A DNA stretch of 11,067 bases from Flavobacterium sp. (GTDB lineage Bacteria; Bacteroidota; Bacteroidia; Flavobacteriales; Flavobacteriaceae), in assembly GCA_017989775.1 (NCBI GenBank), contig JAGNPF010000018.1:1-11067 (forward strand). The letters are read 5' to 3'. Made by a program: the position numbers and the translations under genes. The notes under the pieces were generated by a model. That model was given only the letters and a program-made list of their open reading frames with translations. It was not told where the DNA came from and made no database searches. Position 1 is the first letter of the stretch; every line of letters starts with the position of its first letter. Of the stretch, positions 1 to 7,246 are shown piece by piece.

Positions 1-69
1 TGTTTTCTTTACGGCATCCATCAATATATCATCGTCATTATAAATGGCGTGTATTACTTTATTACTCAT
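1..69 (-). CDS. actD: ActD, ACIII membrane subunit (5' end only)
   Basis: Only the first 23 codons are in the window; the rest lies beyond position 1. They read MSNKVIHAIYNDDDILMDAV followed by KKT, which resembles the N-terminus of flavobacterial ActD (DUF3341 family), a small membrane subunit of alternative complex III. The start is the ATG at 69-67. It overlaps the end of actC in the string ATGAGTAA, giving an 8-bp overlap that suggests translational coupling. The identification rests on this short match plus its position directly after actC, where ActD is expected in the actABCDEF order. Confidence 0.85.
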   Translation of the reverse strand, partial: MSNKVIHAIYNDDDILMDAVKKT

Positions 70-1465
70 GGTGTGAATCTTTATTTGCTGCTCTTTCTCT
101 AATGTAATTATCTCCTGTTCCTTTCAATATTGTTTTAACCTCGGCTTGAGCTATCACTGGGAATGTTCTAGCATACAACAAGAATAACACAAAGAAGAAA
201 CCTATTGTTCCAATGAATATTCCAATATCCACAAATGTTGGTGAGAACATTGTCCATGAAGAAGGAAGGTAATCCCTGTGCAACGAAGTCACGATAATTA
301 CAAACCTTTCGAACCACATTCCAATATTTACAACAATGGAGATAATGAAAGAGAACATGATACTTGTTCTTAATTTTTTGAACCACATAAACTGTGGAGA
401 AAACACGTTGCAAGTCATCATTGACCAATAAGCCCACCAGTAAGGTCCAGTAGCCCTGTTCAAGAAAGCATATTGCTCGTATTCAACTCCTGAATACCAT
501 GCCACGAAAAGCTCGGTGATATATGCAACACCAACGATAGAACCCGTAATCATGATGATGATGTTCATCAATTCAATGTGTTGAATAGTAATGTAAGCCT
601 CCAAGTTGGAAACTTTTCTCATCACGATAAGCAAGGTATTTACCATTGCAAAACCAGAGAAAACCGCTCCAGCAACGAAATAAGGAGGGAAAATTGTGGT
701 ATGCCATCCCGGTATAACCGATGTGGCAAAGTCCATAGATACGATCGTGTGTACAGAAAGTACAAGTGGTGTTGCCAAACCTGCAAGAACCAAGGAAACT
801 TCCTCAAAACGTTGCCAGTCTTTAGCTCTTCCGCTCCAACCAAAACTCAAGATAGAATATACTCTTTTGTTGAAAGGAGTGATGGCCCTGTCTCTCAACA
901 TTGCGAAATCAGGCAACAAACCAGTCCACCAGAAAACCAATGAAACAGAAAGATAGGTAGAAATTGCGAACACGTCCCAAAGCAACGGTGAGTTGAAGTT
1001 TACCCAAAGAGAACCAAATTGATTTGGAATTGGAACCACCCAGTAAGCCATCCAAGGACGACCCATGTGGATAATTGGAAACAATCCTGCCTGAATTACG
1101 GAGAAGATGGTCATGGCCTCCGCAGAACGGTTAATAGCCATTCTCCAACGTTGACGGAACAATAAAAGTACTGCCGAAATCAAGGTTCCAGCGTGACCAA
1201 TACCTACCCACCAAACGAAGTTGGTAATATCCCAAGCCCAACCTACTGTTTTGTTTAATCCCCATGTTCCGATACCGGTAGAAATGGTGTAAATGATACA
1301 GCCCAATCCCCAAAGGAAGGCTATTAATGCGATTGAAAAGACAATCCACCATTGTTTGTTGGCTTTCCCTTCAACAGGTGCAGCAACATCAACTGTTACA
1401 TCGTGATAAGATTTATCACCTATGATTAAAGGTTTTCGAATGGGTGCGTCGTATATATGAGACAT
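62..1465 (-). CDS. actC: ActC, NrfD-like quinol-oxidising membrane subunit of ACIII
   Basis: This is a 467-residue polytopic inner-membrane protein of the NrfD/PsrC family. In alternative complex III, ActC holds the menaquinol site and passes electrons to the iron-sulfur clusters of ActB. A soluble N-terminus (about residues 1-38) is followed by many hydrophobic helices, for example 39-61, 83-103, 162-182, 224-243, 262-282, 301-322, 368-388 and 410-431. Conserved polar residues lie within or next to helices: H91 in GIGHAGT, H133 in HMGRPW, D164 in LLWDVF, and H239 and D245 in VHTIVSMD. Such residues are typical of quinol sites in this family, but exact roles are inferred. The ATG at 1465 is preceded by AAAGGAT as a weak ribosome-binding site. 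The gene starts 28 bp after actB ends and overlaps actD by 8 bp. Confidence 0.96.
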   Translation of the reverse strand: MSHIYDAPIRKPLIIGDKSYHDVTVDVAAPVEGKANKQWWIVFSIALIAFLWGLGCIIYTISTGIGTWGLNKTVGWAWDITNFVWWVGIGHAGTLISAVLLLFRQRWRMAINRSAEAMTIFSVIQAGLFPIIHMGRPWMAYWVVPIPNQFGSLWVNFNSPLLWDVFAISTYLSVSLVFWWTGLLPDFAMLRDRAITPFNKRVYSILSFGWSGRAKDWQRFEEVSLVLAGLATPLVLSVHTIVSMDFATSVIPGWHTTIFPPYFVAGAVFSGFAMVNTLLIVMRKVSNLEAYITIQHIELMNIIIMITGSIVGVAYITELFVAWYSGVEYEQYAFLNRATGPYWWAYWSMMTCNVFSPQFMWFKKLRTSIMFSFIISIVVNIGMWFERFVIIVTSLHRDYLPSSWTMFSPTFVDIGIFIGTIGFFFVLFLLYARTFPVIAQAEVKTILKGTGDNYIRERAANKDSHHE

Positions 1466-1493
1466 AATCCTTTAAATTGATTTTTAATTTATC

Positions 1494-4400
1494 TTAAGTA
1501 TTTCTAACTTTAACATGGTAGAAGACATTTGGTTTTGTACCCACATGTTCCAACAAGTGGTACATTCTGTCCTCTTCAGCCAGTTTGGCCACTTTGCTCT
1601 CTTTATCGTTAACATCTCCAAAAATCATCGCTCCAGTAGTACAAGCACTAGAACAAGCTGTTTGGAATTCACCGTCAACAATCTCTCTTCCTTCGTTTTT
1701 GGCAGCCAAAATAGTCGCTTGTGTTTTTTGAATACACATAGAACATTTTTCCATTACCCCACGAGAACGAACACTTACATCTGGATTCAACACCATGCGA
1801 CCTAAATCGTCATTCATGTGGAAATCAAATTCGCTGTTTTTGTTGTACAAGAACCAGTTGAAACGACGTACTTTATAAGGACAGTTGTTGGCGCAGTAAC
1901 GAGTACCAACACATCTGTTGTAAGCCATGTGGTTTTGCCCTTGACGGCTGTGAGAAGTTGCGGCAACTGGACATACTGTTTCACAAGGCGCGTGATTACA
2001 GTGTTGACACATTACAGGTTGGAAAGCAACTTGTGGGTTTTCTGAAGCCTGCTCCATTTCGTTGAATGTAGAAAGTGAACTAGACAAACCTGCAATATTT
2101 TCTTTTCTTTCGTTGTCACCGGCAAAAGTTTCTTCAGAAGAATAGTATCTGTCGATACGCAACCAGTGCATATCACGGCTTCTTCTTACTTCCGATTTTC
2201 CAACAACAGGAACGTTGTTTTCGGAATGGCAAGCAATAACGCAAGATCCACAACCCGTACAAGCATTCAAATCGATAGAAAGATTGAAATGATGTCCAAC
2301 CGAACGATCAAATGAATCCCATAAATCTACTGTTGTAGCATTTACTTCTTTGTGATCCAATGAAACTTTTGGTTGTTCATTCCAGAATTCAGCCTCTTTG
2401 GTATTGAATATTTCTAAAGTAGTTTCTTTAATAATATCCCCTCTTCCCATCAATGTTTTTTGCCCTTGAACACAAGCAAATTGATGAACTCCATCTGCTT
2501 TTGCCAATGTCACTGATTGTACATTGGTAAAGCCTTTATATAATGAGTAAGCATTTACACCTACTTGCATTTCTTCTTTTAACGCTGCTTTTTTACCATA
2601 ACCGAAAGCCAAACCAACCGTACCAACAGCTTGTCCTGGCTGAACAATTACTGGCACGTTTTCTAATTTAACTCCGTCGGCAATAGTAATGGTGGCATAA
2701 CTTCCGTCCAACCCACCGTCAGCAACGATTTCATTTGATAACTCATATTTCTTGGCATCGGCAGCCGAAACAGTAACATAGTTATCCCAAGAAACTCTCG
2801 TGATTGGATCTGGAAACTCTTGCAACCATGGATTATTCGCTTGTTGACCGTCTCCCAAACCAGTTTTGGTATACAAAACCAATTCAAGACCAGCGGCAGC
2901 TTTTGATTGTGCCAATGCATTGGCAGCACCTGTATAATCAGCCGTACCACCTGCAGCAGCAGGTATTGTTCCAACAAAAACGCCGTCATGCAATACTTTA
3001 TTCCAAGTAGAACCTGCAATGATTGACGCCGAGTTTGCTTTTAAATAATCGTAGAATGTTCCAGAAATACCATTCAAAGACAATAAAACGTCTTGAAATT
3101 GTTTGGTATCGAACAAAGGACGGATAGTAGGTTGAGTCAAACTATATGTTCCTTTGGTAATGCTTACATCTCCCCAAGATTCCAAATAATGAGGGGCTGC
3201 AGCAGCTATGGTAGTTATCGAAGCAGTTTCGTCTTCTTTCAAAGAAAAACTAGCCGAAAGACTTACTTTTTTCAATCCTTCAACAAAATCTTTCGAATTT
3301 GGCAAAGTATAAACTGGATTCACGCCACTCATAATCAATGTATGAACGATTCCAGCTTTCATGTCATTAACCAACTGGGCTACTTTTTGGCTAGATCCTT
3401 TTCTGATTTGTCTTGTTCCAACAGTGGAAAAAGATTCACTGGACAACACTTGATTGATGGCCAAAACCAACAATTGTGCATTTTTGTCTTGAATACCGGA
3501 AACCAAAACTCCTTTACTTCCAGCAGCTTTCAACTGTTGGGCAGCTTTGGTAACTTCAGCTTTGAATTTTCCGTCCAAGGTTACTGGAACAGATGCTCCA
3601 ACAACCACGTTATATATGTGTACCAATGCTTGCTTTTGGTTGGCGGTTGACATGGCAACACGTTTGTCGGCAGCAGCACCGGACAAAGTCATATTCGCTT
3701 CGAATTGGAAATGACGAGATATTTTTTGATTTCCTTTTGGCCCTTGAGGAATTCTTCCTTTGGCATAACTGGAGCCATAGCTTCCACCTTGCCAATCTCC
3801 CAGAAAATCCGCTCCAACAGAAACAATGGTAGAGGCTTTTGAAAAATCGTAATCAACCAAAGCTCTTTCTCCATAAACCGTTTCGAATGCATCCAAAGCC
3901 TCTGATTCAGAAACTGCATCGTAGATAACGTGTTTTGCATTTGGATTTTTTCCCAAGAACTCGGCAATCAACTTTTCAGTTGATGGACTCGCCAATGTAC
4001 CTGTTAAAAGAACAACTTGTCCTCCTTTGGCTTTGGCTTCGGCCAAACCTGATTTTATTTTGGAATCAACCTCAGACCAAGATGCTTTTTTACCGGCAAT
4101 CTTTGGTTCTTTCAAACGCATACTGTCATACAATGACAATACGGAAGCATGAATTCTGGCATTTGCCGAAAATTTGGTACCTGCAATCGTGTTGTTGTCT
4201 ATTTTAATAGGACGTCCTTCACGTGTTTTCACTAAAAGATGGGCAAAATCAAAACCATCAAAAACAGAAGTCGCATAATAATCTGCAACCCCAGGAATGA
4301 TTTGTTCCGGTTGTACTACATAAGGTATCGACATGTGCACAGGACCTTCGCAAGCTGCAAGCGTAGCTGCCGCAGTACTAAATCCAACGTACTTTAAAAA

Positions 4401-4562
4401 ATCACGACGTGATGTTGATGAAGATGACAAAAGACCACCATTTCCTAAAAACTCGTCAGTAGGAATCTCTTCAACAAATTCGTTATTTTTAAGCGCCTCA
4501 ACAATAGAACTATTTCCGTCTAGTTCTTCAACACTTTTCCAGTATTTTTTGTTTGATGACAT
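1494..4562 (-). CDS. actB: ActB, Tat-exported iron-sulfur / molybdopterin-oxidoreductase-like subunit of ACIII
   Basis: ActB is 1022 residues, a fusion of a molybdopterin-oxidoreductase-like part (about 75-740) with a C-terminal polyferredoxin (about 755-1000). In characterised ACIII the first part binds no molybdopterin; the second carries electrons from ActC to ActA. A Tat motif, SRRDFLK (RR at 52-53), lies unusually far from the N-terminus, behind a hydrophilic extension that fits the extended Tat domain of this family (KKYWKSVEEL). It is followed by a hydrophobic stretch ending in LAAC (C71), a possible lipoprotein site. Cluster ligands are C768/771/774/778, C852/855/860/864, C884/890/894 and C940/943/970/974. 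In the third group the expected second Cys is Thr887, so it should hold [3Fe-4S], giving three [4Fe-4S] plus one [3Fe-4S]. The gene lies 34 bp after actA. Confidence 0.96.
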   Translation of the reverse strand: MSSNKKYWKSVEELDGNSSIVEALKNNEFVEEIPTDEFLGNGGLLSSSSTSRRDFLKYVGFSTAAATLAACEGPVHMSIPYVVQPEQIIPGVADYYATSVFDGFDFAHLLVKTREGRPIKIDNNTIAGTKFSANARIHASVLSLYDSMRLKEPKIAGKKASWSEVDSKIKSGLAEAKAKGGQVVLLTGTLASPSTEKLIAEFLGKNPNAKHVIYDAVSESEALDAFETVYGERALVDYDFSKASTIVSVGADFLGDWQGGSYGSSYAKGRIPQGPKGNQKISRHFQFEANMTLSGAAADKRVAMSTANQKQALVHIYNVVVGASVPVTLDGKFKAEVTKAAQQLKAAGSKGVLVSGIQDKNAQLLVLAINQVLSSESFSTVGTRQIRKGSSQKVAQLVNDMKAGIVHTLIMSGVNPVYTLPNSKDFVEGLKKVSLSASFSLKEDETASITTIAAAAPHYLESWGDVSITKGTYSLTQPTIRPLFDTKQFQDVLLSLNGISGTFYDYLKANSASIIAGSTWNKVLHDGVFVGTIPAAAGGTADYTGAANALAQSKAAAGLELVLYTKTGLGDGQQANNPWLQEFPDPITRVSWDNYVTVSAADAKKYELSNEIVADGGLDGSYATITIADGVKLENVPVIVQPGQAVGTVGLAFGYGKKAALKEEMQVGVNAYSLYKGFTNVQSVTLAKADGVHQFACVQGQKTLMGRGDIIKETTLEIFNTKEAEFWNEQPKVSLDHKEVNATTVDLWDSFDRSVGHHFNLSIDLNACTGCGSCVIACHSENNVPVVGKSEVRRSRDMHWLRIDRYYSSEETFAGDNERKENIAGLSSSLSTFNEMEQASENPQVAFQPVMCQHCNHAPCETVCPVAATSHSRQGQNHMAYNRCVGTRYCANNCPYKVRRFNWFLYNKNSEFDFHMNDDLGRMVLNPDVSVRSRGVMEKCSMCIQKTQATILAAKNEGREIVDGEFQTACSSACTTGAMIFGDVNDKESKVAKLAEEDRMYHLLEHVGTKPNVFYHVKVRNT

Positions 4563-4596
4563 ATTCTATATAAATATTAGCTTCTTAATAATTTGA

Positions 4597-5919
4597 TTAA
4601 TAGTGACATTTACCACATTCCAATCCTCCCATTTGCGCTGCAGTCAATTTTTCTACACCGTATTTTTTGGAAAGCTGTTCGTGAATTTTTTTGTAATAGT
4701 CGTTTCCTTCGGTTTTAACTTCGGTTTTTCTGTGGCAATCCACGCACCATTTCATTGTTAATGGAGCAAATTGTTTTTGAATTTCATAAGTTTGAACTGG
4801 TCCGTGACAAGTTTGACATTCAACACCCGCAACATTCACGTGTTGTGAGTGATTGAAATAAACAAAACTTTGCAAATTATGAATACGAACCCATTTCACC
4901 GGCTGTGTTTTACCCGTGTATTTCTGCGCATCTTTATCCCAACCCACAGCTTTGTACAACTTGGCTATTTCTCCATCGTAAAAAGCTTTTGAATATTCGG
5001 CAGTAGCCGTAGTATCCGAAACTTCAGAGATGTTTTTATGACAGTTCATACAAACATTCAAAGAAGGAATTCCTGCAGATTTACCCACACGGGCAGCAGA
5101 GTGACAATAGTTACAGTCGATTCCGTTGCTTCCGGCGTGAATTCTATGGGAATAATGTATTGGTTGAATTGGCGCATAATCCTGATCCACACCAACCTGC
5201 ATCAAATATCCATAAACAAAGTATCCACTGGCCAACAACAAGAATATTGAAGTAACCAAGACCAAAAATTGATTTTTAACAAATGCTTTCCATATAGGCA
5301 AAGTCGGTTCTTTTGGAGCAACGTCAATTCCATTGGCAGCAGCCACTTTTCTCAAAACATTGTTCACCAAGAACAACATCACGATTAGTATCGCCATAAC
5401 CAAGGTCAACGCGCCCAATATTACGTCATTTGAAATACCACCTTTGTCAGCATCGGCACCTGGAAGTTTTTCTCCTGCTACCGGAGCTGCAGCCGCAGCT
5501 TTTTCCTCCATTGTATAAGCAATGATATTGTCGATATCTGCCTCGGACAATTGTGGGAAAGCCGTCATCGGCACCTTGTTGTTTTCTTCAAAAACTTTTA
5601 CGGCCTGCGCATCACCTGATTTAATCAAGTCACCACTATTGCGAATCCATTTGTAAAGCCAAGCTTTGTCATATTTGGCACCAACACCCCTAAGAGCAGG
5701 CCCGGTTGCTTTTGCATCCAATTTATGACATGCAGCACAATTTGTGTTGAAAATTTCTTTTCCTTTCACGACATCACCGCCTGCCGCAGCCGCTGGAGCC
5801 GCAGTTGCCTCTGCCGGAGCCGCATCTTGCGCAAATGAACTCAAGGATAAGGTTAGCATCAAAGCCACACTTAAATATAATTTCCTTGTAATCGAATTAT
5901 GGTCACCCATCTTTTTCAT
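4597..5919 (-). CDS. actA: ActA, six-haem cytochrome c subunit of ACIII (monohaem domain fused to pentahaem domain)
   Basis: ActA is the periplasmic haem subunit that takes electrons from ActB. The 440 residues run: Sec signal peptide (about 1-30, likely cut after SSFA), Ala/Pro-rich linker (32-48), class I cytochrome c domain with CAACH at 61-65 and a probable axial Met118 in VPMTAF, a second Ala-rich linker (140-161), transmembrane helix about 167-189, a basic cytoplasmic loop, a second helix about 216-240, then a periplasmic multihaem domain with CNYCH 269, CMNCH 290, CQTCH 368, CVDCH 392 and CGKCH 435. This gives six CxxCH sites; ActA is classically pentahaem, so the first domain is a fusion. 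The sixth site lies at the extreme C-terminus (CGKCHY). It is first in the operon. ATG 5919 was chosen; Met4 (ATG 5910) is a possible alternative start. Confidence 0.95.
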   Translation of the reverse strand: MKKMGDHNSITRKLYLSVALMLTLSLSSFAQDAAPAEATAAPAAAAGGDVVKGKEIFNTNCAACHKLDAKATGPALRGVGAKYDKAWLYKWIRNSGDLIKSGDAQAVKVFEENNKVPMTAFPQLSEADIDNIIAYTMEEKAAAAAPVAGEKLPGADADKGGISNDVILGALTLVMAILIVMLFLVNNVLRKVAAANGIDVAPKEPTLPIWKAFVKNQFLVLVTSIFLLLASGYFVYGYLMQVGVDQDYAPIQPIHYSHRIHAGSNGIDCNYCHSAARVGKSAGIPSLNVCMNCHKNISEVSDTTATAEYSKAFYDGEIAKLYKAVGWDKDAQKYTGKTQPVKWVRIHNLQSFVYFNHSQHVNVAGVECQTCHGPVQTYEIQKQFAPLTMKWCVDCHRKTEVKTEGNDYYKKIHEQLSKKYGVEKLTAAQMGGLECGKCHY

Positions 5920-5959
5920 ATAGTATAGTAATTATCTACAGTATTGATATGATTTTTTT

Positions 5960-5967
5960 CAAATGTA
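5960..5967 (-). promoter_or_regulatory. candidate -7 element of the actA operon promoter
   Basis: On the minus strand this reads TACATTTG, an exact match to the Bacteroidota -7 consensus TAnnTTTG. It lies about 40 bp upstream of the actA ATG, predicting a transcription start near 5954. No clear TTG -33 element sits at the expected 18-20 bp upstream; the nearest is GTG around 5983-5985. The promoter is therefore weak or depends on an activator. The assignment rests on consensus and position only. Confidence 0.45.
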
Positions 5968-5971
5968 AAAT

Positions 5972-5985
5972 ATGATAAAAATCAC
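5972..5985. promoter_or_regulatory. possible Crp/Fnr-family operator upstream of actA
   Basis: The palindrome TGAT-AAAA-ATCA (5973-5984) matches the core of the Crp/Fnr-type site TTGAT-N4-ATCAA, with the outermost base differing on each side. It lies just upstream of the candidate actA -7 box, within the -10 to -35 interval, where binding would more likely repress actA. The spacer is extremely AT-rich, so a chance match is quite possible. Confidence 0.2.
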
Positions 5986-6087
5986 TTTTTTTTAAAATAT
6001 TCGACAAAAATACACTTTAAGAACTATTCTCAAAACCTTAAAATAGTCTTAAATATAATTTATATTCATTCTAAATAATTATTGAGT

Positions 6088-6117
6088 TTTGGTTTTAATC
6101 ATTAAACACTATTTTTG
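6088..6117 (+). promoter_or_regulatory. promoter of the SPOR-domain gene (Bacteroidota type)
   Basis: A TTTG at 6088-6091 and TATTTTTG at 6110-6117 match the -33 (TTG) and -7 (TAnnTTTG) elements of the phylum, with 18 bp between them. Transcription would begin near 6123, giving a short leader of about a dozen bases before the ATG at 6136. The -7 box overlaps a TTG codon at 6115 that could be mistaken for the gene's start. Confidence 0.65.
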
Positions 6118-6135
6118 TATAAAAACAATCAGATT

Positions 6136-6525
6136 ATGAGAATTATAGCCTACAAAAAAATCTTTTTATCTTCCTTGTTACTAGTTGCTTTGATACCAAA
6201 ATTGCACGCACAAGACCAAAATATCACGGTAAATCAAGATACAAAATTCGAACAATTATTGAACGAAAAGAGAAAAATAAATACTTCTCTTACGGTAAAT
6301 GATTCCTATAAAATTCAAATTTTCAATGGCGGCAGCGAAAACGCCAAAAAAACTTTGAATGATTTTAGACTCGAGTTCAAAAATATTGATGCCACAATCG
6401 TTTTCAACACGCCAAATTACAAAGTTTGGGTTGGGAATTTCAAAAGCCGAATCGAAGCCGAAAAAAATATGGCAGAACTCAAAGACCGTTACAAAAACAT
6501 GCTTTTGATAAAGCCGAGTAGGTAA
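6136..6525 (+). CDS. secreted SPOR-domain protein
   Basis: A 129-residue protein with a Sec signal peptide (about 1-25, KK then LSSLLLVALI, probable cut after KLHA) and a short polar linker. Residues about 57-127 look like a SPOR domain: YKIQIFNGGS...ENAKKTLNDF, then YKVWVGNFKSRIEAEKNM, the two-repeat pattern of short strands and helices seen in these domains. SPOR domains bind septal peptidoglycan lacking stem peptides, so a periplasmic cell-wall role is likely; the specific role is unknown. The ATG at 6136 was chosen over an in-frame TTG at 6115 because the TTG lies inside the -7 promoter box and the signal peptide begins properly at the ATG. It is divergent from actA and monocistronic, ending at a terminator. 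Confidence 0.85.
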   Translation: MRIIAYKKIFLSSLLLVALIPKLHAQDQNITVNQDTKFEQLLNEKRKINTSLTVNDSYKIQIFNGGSENAKKTLNDFRLEFKNIDATIVFNTPNYKVWVGNFKSRIEAEKNMAELKDRYKNMLLIKPSR

Positions 6526-6546
6526 CTATTAATTTACAATTTTAGC

Positions 6547-6580
6547 AAAAAAGCAACTCAAATTGAGTTGCTTTTTTTTT
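6547..6580. terminator. intrinsic terminator, probably bidirectional
   Basis: The inverted repeat GCAACTCAA-A-TTGAGTTGC (6553-6571) is flanked by six A on the left and nine T on the right, so each strand ends in a hairpin plus U-tract. It lies 21 bp after the SPOR gene stop on the plus strand. It would also stop minus-strand transcription coming from the degraded gene at 6677-7063. Confidence 0.9.
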
Positions 6581-6676
6581 GTTTTTTGAGTTGTTTTGTT
6601 TGATTGTGTTTGCGGACACAGAATGAAATTCTAAGTCAGTATTTACATGATAATTCACCCTCCAGCGAACCAGGAA
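6581..6676. other. non-coding gap with small inverted repeats
   Basis: No convincing coding frame is visible. The stretch contains short imperfect palindromes (TGTGT...ACACA at about 6606-6621 and GAAT-GAA-ATTC at 6621-6631) and a locally GC-richer patch at about 6660-6677 next to the stop of the degraded gene. It may be the tail of the decayed cassette. No function is assigned. Confidence 0.4.
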
Positions 6677-7063
6677 CTACTTTTTTAAATCATTTATAAC
6701 ATCTTTATTATCTAATGTAAATTTCACATCATCCCTATACACTGAAATAATTGTTTCTCCTTTTTTCTTTTCGAGTGAATCTCCAACCTTGATTTGAGAC
6801 CAAAATTCACCAAATACTGCAATTTTAGTTTTGTCTCTTAAATATATCATTGGTGAATTATGATTATTTTTATCATAATTTTTATCAATTACAAATCCTT
6901 GAAAATTTTCTTCCCTAATATTTCTTAAAGAATCATCCAGTAATTGTTATCTCGAACTTATGACAACAAACTTATAAACAAGAAAGAATGCCAATATAAT
7001 TGTTCCGATACTCAAGATAACCTTCAACTGTTTAATTGATATTTCAAAGCCTTCATTTTTCAT
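6677..7063 (-). pseudogene. small membrane-anchored protein gene interrupted by an in-frame TAA
   Basis: From the ATG at 7063 the frame reads MKNEGFEISIKQLKVILSIG and continues through one hydrophobic helix (about residues 14-35) to a TAA at 6949-6947 after codon 38. The same frame then stays open for another 89 codons to a TAG at 6679-6677. The downstream part looks coding: it contains NHNSPMIYLRDKTKIAVFG and KVGDSLEKKKGETIISVYR, a beta-rich, lysine-rich pattern like many small Bacteroidota proteins of unknown function. Without the stop the product would be 128 residues, an N-terminal anchor plus an extracytoplasmic domain of about 90. Because both halves share one frame, a single nonsense substitution explains the break. 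I do not recognise the family. A sequencing error or a functional 38-residue peptide are alternatives. Confidence 0.7.
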
Positions 7064-7200
7064 TTTTGACCTAATTTAATATCCCTGTGTATTTTATGAA
7101 TATACAGAGTTGGATTCTTTTCCTTTTCAAATAGCAAAGCAAACAAATCTACTAAAAATTCATACAATTCCAGAAAAAAACTAGCCCCGTCTAAAACAAA
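7060..7200 (-). pseudogene. possible gene remnant, open frame without ATG, overlapping the next gene as ATGA
   Basis: In one minus-strand frame the sequence is open from just inside the infB terminator to a TGA at 7062-7060. It encodes a hydrophobic stretch (FFLELYEFLVDLFALLF) followed by a polar tail (EKEKNPTLYIHKIHRDIKLG, then QK). The TGA overlaps the ATG of the broken gene downstream as ATGA, the usual geometry of translationally coupled pairs. There is no ATG in the frame; the only plausible starts are TTG codons, such as that at 7167. It may be the C-terminus of a gene whose 5' end was lost at the infB terminator, or a chance open frame of 47 codons. Function unknown. Confidence 0.35.
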
Positions 7201-7224
7201 AAAATCCCGATTGCTCGGGATTTT
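7196..7224 (-). terminator. intrinsic terminator of the nusA-infB operon
   Basis: Read on the minus strand: AAAATCCCGA, loop GCAA, TCGGGATTTT, then more T residues, a GC-rich stem with a U-tract. It begins 22 bp after the infB stop codon. This is a textbook intrinsic terminator closing the operon. Confidence 0.9.
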
Positions 7225-7246
7225 CTATATAAACTAAATCGAAATT

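Noticed and set aside
3093-3650. 185-codon plus-strand open frame opposite actB
   Set aside because: It lies wholly antisense to a strongly supported gene, its translation has no recognisable domain, and it is rich in Ser, Gln and Asn as expected from the reverse complement of the actB codons.
1494-4562. reading ActB as an active molybdenum oxidoreductase
   Set aside because: The ACIII context and the C-terminal ferredoxin fusion identify it as ActB, whose molybdopterin-like domain is not known to bind the cofactor. No catalytic role is claimed.
7085-7107. inverted repeat CTGTGTAT...ATATACAG that could be a hairpin or operator
   Set aside because: It has only an eight-base arm with one G-T pair, lies inside the possible gene remnant and has no U-tract. 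AT-rich sequence makes it unremarkable.
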